The position numbers and the translations under genes were made by a program. The notes under the pieces were generated by a model. It worked only from the letters and a program-made list of their open reading frames with translations, was not told where the DNA came from and ran no database searches. A stretch of DNA of 64,000 nt from the NCBI GenBank assembly GCA_036426205.1, contig CM071570.1:72536887-72600886 (forward strand), in the 5' to 3' direction. This DNA comes from Ascaphus truei (lineage: Eukaryota; Chordata; Amphibia; Anura; Ascaphidae). Positions 58,371-64,000 of this stretch are shown here, piece by piece (positions within the stretch are counted from its first letter, which is position 1; each line of letters opens with the position of its first letter).

Positions 58371-59630
58371 GTGAGACACATATATACAGATATATATGTA
58401 GGTATGCTTATATTGGGAAGAAAGTATAAGTAGCAGCGTAAAAAAAATCTTATAGATAAGAACTATAACCTATGACACGCCTAGTACAGTAACATTTGTC
58501 ACCTGGTGGAAATGGAGCCAAAAAAATTCCGATATCTCTGTCCCCTGGCAAACCCTCCACGACGACAGGAAGAAATTTTTCCCGCACCTGCTCCTCCAAT
58601 GGAGTTAAGATTATAGCTTGTGCTGACGGCCCACCTCCAGTGCCAGAAGCATGCATCCGTTGTGCTTGGATTTTTTTCTTTACGTTTGCCCTGATATCAT
58701 CGAATCTCTTGCGACAATTCGTCCGGTCTCTGATATGATTCCCACACGCAGACACAGCCAATGTTATTTGCTCCCACATTTCATTTTAGGATGCTGAACT
58801 TGTCCACCCTTGAAATACATACAAAATATATGACGTCAATTATTATTAGAAAAACGATCAGTTGCCTAAACTGCTACCTGTTCCAAGAGATACCAAATAT
58901 GCTGGTTTAGGTGGAATATATGTAGCACATGAGCATTTACGTGTAAACATACAAATGTAAGGAAGCTTTCATGAATATTGTATGAACTTTGTCAAACTTT
59001 TTAAAATGATTGTTAAGGTCATTATAAAGCATGAATGAATATGTGTGTAACAATTAACTTTAATTGATAGATATTATAGAATAATATTTTGATATTAAGA
59101 CATCTCACATGACCTAGGATAACATGTCTTTGAACAATCTATGCAAAGATAGACTTACCTAGTAAATGGCCATACAGAGAGTCATAGTGCTCCAAAATTC
59201 CTGTGACAAGAACTCTGTTTTCCTCTTCATTGAACCGAAGATTACGTGGCCGCTCCAGACGTTTCTTCCGAACATGTGCAGGCCCAGAGCTTGGCTGCTG
59301 CTGACTGGACACTCCTTCTTCCAATGGAAGAGACTCCAAAAGCGGGCCACCACCAACCACCCCACCACCAGACACACCAGCAGCACCAGCAGCAGACACC
59401 CCATCAGCACCAGCAACAGACACCACAGCCGCACCAGCAACAGAGCCACCAGCAGCACCAGCAACAGAGCCACCAGCAGCACTCGCACTCCCAGCAACAC
59501 CAGTCGCACTCGCAGCAACAGCACTCCCCTGAATCCTACGTTCACTCAGACGCGTACTCACATGACTACCAGTACCACTCACACCAGCATCACTCTTCCC
59601 ACGCCTTGCGGCCATACCTCTAGCACTCAC

Positions 59631-60070
59631 AAAGAACAGAAAAGAAATTTAAAGACAATCGCACTGAACACTTACAAAGTGAAAACAAGACAAAGATGTT
59701 AACAAAACAACACAGGACAAACCTCTCCCAATACACAACAACTCTCTCGGTCAATATCAAATATGTAAATCGCCCAGCTCTGTGTGTCTCTCTCTCTCAC
59801 TCCCAACAACACAGAGAATGAATAAGAATACATGCTGCCTTTAAATGGGCCGCTCAATCCAAAACATGCTTGCTTCGGCAGATTCAGCAAGAAGTTTCAT
59901 TGGCGAACCTAACACCACCCCGCCATGCACGCCGATACACCTGTGTGTGATCGGCAAATTATCGACAGAGTGGGAGCAAATGTTTTCGGCTTGATTCGGA
60001 AGGGATTCGGCACATGCCGATAAGGTACACTTGGCGATTGCACTTTTTCGGCGCTTACTACATAGAGCCC
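59631..60070. other. Right end of the Harbinger element
   Basis: Promoter side of the Myb-like gene, then subterminal cggc words and the right TIR. A short frame at 59699-59890 is not supported. Confidence 0.5.
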
Positions 60071-61440
60071 TAAGTCTCTTAAGACGTCAAAACCACCAGG
60101 CCACGATGTTTATAACAATGCCTACCATAAAACATTTACCCCCACACTACTCCCATATCTATTGAAACTATTTAACAAACTTTTTAAAAAGGTACTTCCC
60201 CGCCCCAAGAAATGTTAATGGCCCCAATTACAGTTATATCGAATTAAGGGAAAGACCCTGCACTCTGCCCAAGTTATAGGTTGATATTGTTAATAAATAA
60301 CGACGTTAAAATATTTGCGAAAATAATGGCCGTCAGGTTAAATGCTGTGCTAGGTTCTTTCATACACCTCAAACAGGTTGGCTTTGTACCAGAGAGTCAG
60401 GCTGCAGACAATATCCGGAGAATAACAAATGTTATTCATAACAGTAACAAGAACCAAATTCCTACTATATTTCTGGGACTTGGTGCCGAGAAGGCCTTTA
60501 TGTTCCAAAAAACCCACAAATTTGGATTGGGTCCCTTCCCTACTAACAGCAACAGTAAAAGCCACAGGGTGCATGTCCAAACTGTTCCCGATTGGGAATG
60601 ATACACACCAAGGATGTCCGATGTCACCACTTTTATTCGCCCCAGTGATAGAAGTATTAGCTTTGTCAGTTAGATTAAACAAGAACATTAAAGGTGTGAA
60701 CATAGGAAAAGATGAATACAAAGTCTGTCTGTTTGCAGATGATGTCGTCTTATCTCTTACGAATCCAGAAATGTTCCTACCAAAACTTTTTTTTTCATTT
60801 GAGTCACATGCATCTTGTATACATTTGCCTTGTTAAAAAAAAAAAAAAAAAAATACATATTTGGTTATATAAATTACATTTAAGTTTACCGTTTCCGTTC
60901 ATCAAGTGTGGGGGACCGATCGCAAGTTTTTCTGTTATATTCTCTTGGTTTGGTGCTCGTTATTTAGTAATATATCATCCCATAGGCCTGTCACTTGCAT
61001 GTATGTCTTTGTCTGTCTCTTTTTTCTAGTTTTTATTTATTTCCCAAAACTTTTTAAGGAGAGGACTCTGCTAAACTGTCACGCTTCAAGATAAATAACG
61101 CTAAATCTGAAGCACTTAGTGTACTATAAATACAATGGCTGACTCTCAAGCCAAATTGAATTTAGACTTCAAAATAAACTTGCAGGAAATTAGTCTTCCT
61201 GGGAGTCTACATAACAAAACAATACAAAAACCTATATAACCAGAATTATTCCCCCATTAATAAAGATAATCAAGGCGGATCTCAAAAAGTGGCAATCATA
61301 TTTGATATCATAGCTGGGAAAAATAATCTTGGTGAAAATGAATATTCTCCTAGAATCCAGTACCTTTTCCAGGTTTTCCATGTCTCAATCCCACGCCAAA
61401 CAATAAGTGATTTACAAAAGAGGTTACAAAAGGAAATAGA
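60071..61440 (+). mobile_element. L1/Tx1-like LINE, reverse-transcriptase part
   Basis: It resumes the copy from 50017: SLKTSKPPGHDVYNNAYHKT, LLPYLLKLFNKLFKK. Then 60281-60560 gives NNDVKIFAKIMAVRLNAVLG, HLKQVGFVPESQAADNIRRI, and 60429-60836 gives DTHQGCPMSPLLFAPVIEVL and YKVCLFADDVVLSLTNP (catalytic FADD). These are L1/Tx1-clade RT blocks. Several frameshifts and a poly(A)-like run at 60836-60853 are present. Confidence 0.88.
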
Positions 61441-61482
61441 AAACCTTGAATTAAACGAGCAATAATATGAGGTTCATTTCTA

Positions 61483-62570
61483 TAATAATAATAATAACTT
61501 TATTTATATAGCGCTTTTCTCCCAATGGGACTCAAAGCACTTCATAGTTACAAAAGGGGAAAAAAGAAGAAAATATTTACGGTCTTAAATGAGAATAAAC
61601 GCAAGGAAAGATACAATACGGGATGGGATGGTACTGTAGGTATTAAATGCCGGACAGGTTACGGTTAATTAATTGCCTGGGTAAACAGGTAGGTCTTGAA
61701 CCTGGTTTTATAGATTTCCAGAGAGAGGGCGTCTTGAACTGTATGAGGAGGATTGCTCCAGAGATTGGGAGCAGCGTGGCTAAAAGCTCGGGCCCCAAAG
61801 GAAGTTAAAGAGATTATGGGAACTGTTAAGAATCCTTCATCTGCAGATCAAAGTGTAAGGAACCAGAAGTTCTTTCAAATAACTAGGACCCTGGTAATGT
61901 AGTGCTAAGAATGTCAACAAGCCAATCCTGAAATAAATTTGCCATTTTACAGGCAGCGAGTGCAGAGAACGGAGAAGAGGTGCCATGTGACAAGAACAGG
62001 TCTGGTTAGTTAACAACCTGTCCGCAGTATTCACATGCATAATCCTGGCTGTGAATACATGAAGTATGGAAAAATGAAGATTTGATCACGGCTGACACCT
62101 AATGTTTAAGGGTCAAGTCACAGTCAAGGACAACACCAAGATTCCTTACATGTACAAAGTTTAGCAGCTGGGAGCCCCCAAGCGCAAGGACAGTGTGTCG
62201 ACCTAGCTGCAGTCTTGCTGTCTTCTGATGGTGAGCATCCACCACGAGCACTTCTTACTTATCAGGATTCAACCTCAACCAACTAGAACTCATCCACTCT
62301 AAGATCTCAGATAAACATCTATTGAAGACTGATAATGGGTCCTGGTGCAAAGGACAAGTAGAGTTGATTGTCATCTGCATAACAGTGATAACCCAGGCAA
62401 TGCCGTCTGATTATGTCACCTAGTGGCAGCATGTGCACTCCGAATAGCACAGAAGATAGGATAGAACCCTTTGGACCTCCATATGACAGGGGCATTGGTG
62501 CAGAGGAGTATACTCCAAAGGCAAACGCTTGAAAGGGTTTCCCAAGAACTGCTCCCCTCTGCACAGAACC
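61483..62570 (-). mobile_element. L2/CR1-like LINE, 3' end
   Basis: On the minus strand the RT palm appears as GGPKGSILSSVLFGVHMLPL then CYADDNQLYLSF at 62335-62480. C-terminal blocks follow in broken frame (MHVNTADRLLTNQTCSCHMA then LRSLHSLPVKWQI, 61930-62040). The 3' end has atagcgc and an (ATT)n tail at 61483. It is 5'-truncated and inactive. Confidence 0.8.
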
Positions 62571-62949
62571 AGCGTTATAAGGGTTAACATTTGGGATTTC
62601 TTGCTGCACTGTGTTTTGTCAACCTCACCCCCTCAGGTGTATATGACTGGACAAAGGAATTTCAAAGCCCAGCTGAATTAGTTCAGAACCCCTTCAGTCT
62701 ACATCTGCGTCGCCCCAAAGGCAAACAGTCTCTGGCGTTAGCCAAAGGGTGTCCACCGGTTGTTGCCGTTCACTGCTGTTTGGCAATATTACTGCTGCTC
62801 TATTGCTTCTAAAACTCACAAACCCTTTCATCCCTTGCACCCAATGTCAACTTACCCTGCCTATAGCTTGCAAGCTCCTTGAGGCAGGGCCTCTTCTAAC
62901 ACATTGAAGCTATATCCTACCTCTTCTAACACAATTTTAATCCTGCTGA
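62571..62949. other. Unannotated sequence
   Basis: No gene recognised. Confidence 0.45.
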
Positions 62950-63720
62950 AAAAAAGGGACAAAAGCGCAAACGCACATGGTGAAGTATGCAAAGTAAATA
63001 TATATATATTGTTAGGGTAAGATATCTGCGTACATCAGATTAAAAGGTTACCAGCAATTCATGTACATAGACATGGGTGAATGGAAGTAGTGCAGCTGCC
63101 GCCAACCATCTGGGGATTTTCTTTACTGCATCAAGGCACACCCCCGCAACTGAAGAAAAGCCTCCGTTTGCGTCCGTCTTTGGGTTGAAGGAGTCTTTAG
63201 TAGGACTTTGCTTGAGGGAGGCTTCGTTCAGCTCTCCCAGGCTCCTTGCCCGGCGCCGACAGCGATGGAGGTTAGCAGCTTCTCAGGCAAGCTGTTACCT
63301 CAAGTGTCCCGTATTTGCTGTGCGTTCGGCCGCAAAGTGAGGACGGCCGTAAAGTGTGAATGTTTTACCGCACTGTTCACAATCGCGGGTAAATGTCTAT
63401 GAGAATCAGCTCCACGTAATGACAAAAGAGTCAGCTGGCACACAGATAAATATTAAAAGTGATAAATCGGGCTAAAATGTATCCAACGCGTTTCGAAGCG
63501 CAAGCTTCTTCATCAGGGATATTAATACATTGAATAAATGGAAAATATATACCCTAGTACCACATCTGATAGGTCTAGCTTAATTGTAGCAGTAACCAAT
63601 CAGGTACACAACAAGGTGACTCCCACATTGTGGTGGTTTAAGTAGTGTCTTAAGACCTACATGCCGAAAGATTTACCCCATCTGGTGTGGTCAGGTATAC
63701 AGTACATATATCAAAAATTT
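62950..63720 (-). mobile_element. Penelope-like element terminus
   Basis: It contains the hammerhead at 63484-63516, and agtaaccaatcaggtacac plus a CpG-richer leader typical of these ends. No RT. An 87-codon plus-strand frame (63077-63340) is not supported as a gene. Confidence 0.65.
63484..63516 (-). ncRNA. Hammerhead ribozyme motif, well preserved
   Basis: On the minus strand: CTGATGA, stem II gaagc-ttgc-gcttc, GAAA, then cgcgttgg. Both invariant boxes are intact. Penelope-like retroelements are known to carry such minimal hammerheads in their terminal repeats. Activity of this copy depends on stem I/III pairing, which I could not fold. Confidence 0.78.
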
Positions 63721-64000
63721 TAATCCTGGCTGTAATGTTACTATGCCCATAATCAATATACTGACTTCATAGATATCTTGTAAACTGAATGTTTATTACC
63801 TTTGTGTCTATATGACAACCATTTATTATTAACTCTGGCTTTACTGTCTGTCCTTGGGGTAACCAAAGTAATTGTATTTCATTTTTAGCTGCTTCTCAAA
63901 CTGACTGATAAAAGTATTGTTATGGCCCCTCTCAGTGAAGCCTCGGAATTTCTTAAAACTAAAGGTGGATGATGGATACTCTGTGCCAGTGAGAAACTAT
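63721..64000. other. Unannotated window end
   Basis: Nothing recognised. Confidence 0.4.

Larger units (their letters stand above)
56971..59630 (-). pseudogene. Harbinger Myb/SANT-like DNA-binding protein gene (three exons, damaged)
   Basis: Exon 1 (59630-59159) begins MSARGMAARRGKSDAGVSGT, has an Ala/Gly/Ser/Val repeat (SVAGAAGGSVAGAA), and then starts the Myb/SANT-like fold: RNLRFNEEENRVLVTGILEH, YDSLYGHLL. Its donor is TAG|gtaagt. Exon 2 (about 58794-58502) continues HPKMWEQITLAV, NCRKRFDDIRANVKKKIQAQ, TPLEEQVREKFLP, with donor CACCAG|gtgaca. Exon 3 (acceptor tttgtag at about 57620) encodes DVAAQGQI, a coiled coil (ASEEQILGEENRRHSEMMSV, LHERTISELSQIQKV) and NETRKKKLGQQLLLTSFWKK to the LTR insertion. 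This architecture matches the second protein of Harbinger transposons (NAIF1/Myb-like), which aids transposase nuclear import and TIR binding. Defects: a 16-bp tandem duplication (gctcaaggacaaattc) shifting the frame near 57585, a stop replacing Gln at about 57408, and the LTR insertion. Confidence 0.85.
50018..60070. mobile_element. 10,053-bp PIF/Harbinger transposon carrying transposase, Myb-like and forkhead genes
   Basis: TAA is duplicated at 50015-50017 and 60071-60073. The terminal inverted repeats begin GGGCCTCATGCAGTAAGCGC and GGGCTCTATGTAGTAAGCGC (22 of 26 over the full repeat). Deleting the element and one TAA gives accattaagtctcttaag, restoring the LINE frame TIKSLKTSKPPG. The left subterminal region repeats TTATCGGCA-type motifs and a second TIR-like block at 50083. 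It encodes a HARBI1-like transposase and a Myb/SANT-like protein, the usual Harbinger pair, plus a forkhead ORF. It is two to three times longer than typical Harbinger elements, partly because of an LTR insertion. All its ORFs are damaged, so this copy is not autonomous now. Confidence 0.93.

Noticed and set aside
59246..59702. Plus-strand Gln/His/Ser-rich ORF opposite the Myb-like exon 1
   Set aside because: It is the antisense of the Ala/Gly repeat in a well-supported coding exon.

Overview
This 64 kb window looks like transposon-dense intergenic DNA from a vertebrate, most likely an anuran amphibian. The basis is the mixture of CR1, L2-like and L1/Tx1-like LINEs, a CORE-SINE, Penelope/Neptune-like elements with hammerhead-ribozyme-like ends, Ty3/Gypsy-type LTRs, hAT and PIF/Harbinger DNA transposons, and abundant microsatellites and minisatellites. 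The species assignment is inference. I see no conventional multi-exon host gene. The gene-like content is transposon ORFs, one tRNA-Leu-like locus, a coiled-coil (myosin/lamin-like) relic and three divergent forkhead (Fox) domain sequences.

Layout. 1-6960: a CR1 LINE split by a 6,047-bp DNA transposon (137-6183, TA target duplication). That transposon carries tandem repeats, a SINE, MITEs and a two-exon forkhead gene on the minus strand. 7-17 kb: hAT MITEs, a purine/pyrimidine foldback, a solo LTR, a broken forkhead pseudogene (about 11.84-12.4 kb) and an L2-like LINE (13.0-15.95 kb) inserted into another repeat. 17.4-20.2 kb: an LTR element on the minus strand with a gag-like start followed by a coiled-coil segment resembling lamin coil 1 and non-muscle myosin II tail, cut by a palindromic MITE. 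21-25 kb: inverted repeats, including a Penelope-like palindrome. 25.0-28.97 kb: a 27-bp minisatellite. 29-49.5 kb: hAT elements, solo LTRs, a second CR1 (31.9-35.7 kb) riddled with insertions, minisatellites, three p53-type response elements in a 31-bp tandem array, a tRNA-Leu(TAA)-like gene, and a Penelope/Neptune element with ORF fragments (43.6-46.2 kb).

49.56-61.44 kb: an L1/Tx1-like LINE interrupted by a 10,053-bp PIF/Harbinger element (50018-60070). Removing the element and one TAA restores the LINE reading frame, so the borders are exact. Inside are a HARBI1-like DDE transposase on the plus strand, a Myb/SANT-like DNA-binding gene on the minus strand, and a forkhead-domain ORF on the minus strand. 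The last is not a usual part of Harbinger elements. All three carry frame damage, and an LTR pair is inserted next to the forkhead ORF. 61.5-64 kb: an L2-like LINE 3' end and a Penelope-like terminus with a well-preserved hammerhead core.

The most unusual point is that two unrelated large DNA transposons, each dated by the LINE it interrupts, carry short proteins with an N-terminal forkhead domain whose recognition helix has lost the usual DNA-contacting residues. A third, more canonical forkhead relic lies nearby. This may reflect repeated capture of Fox genes by DNA transposons, possibly as an accessory DNA-binding factor. That functional idea is untested.
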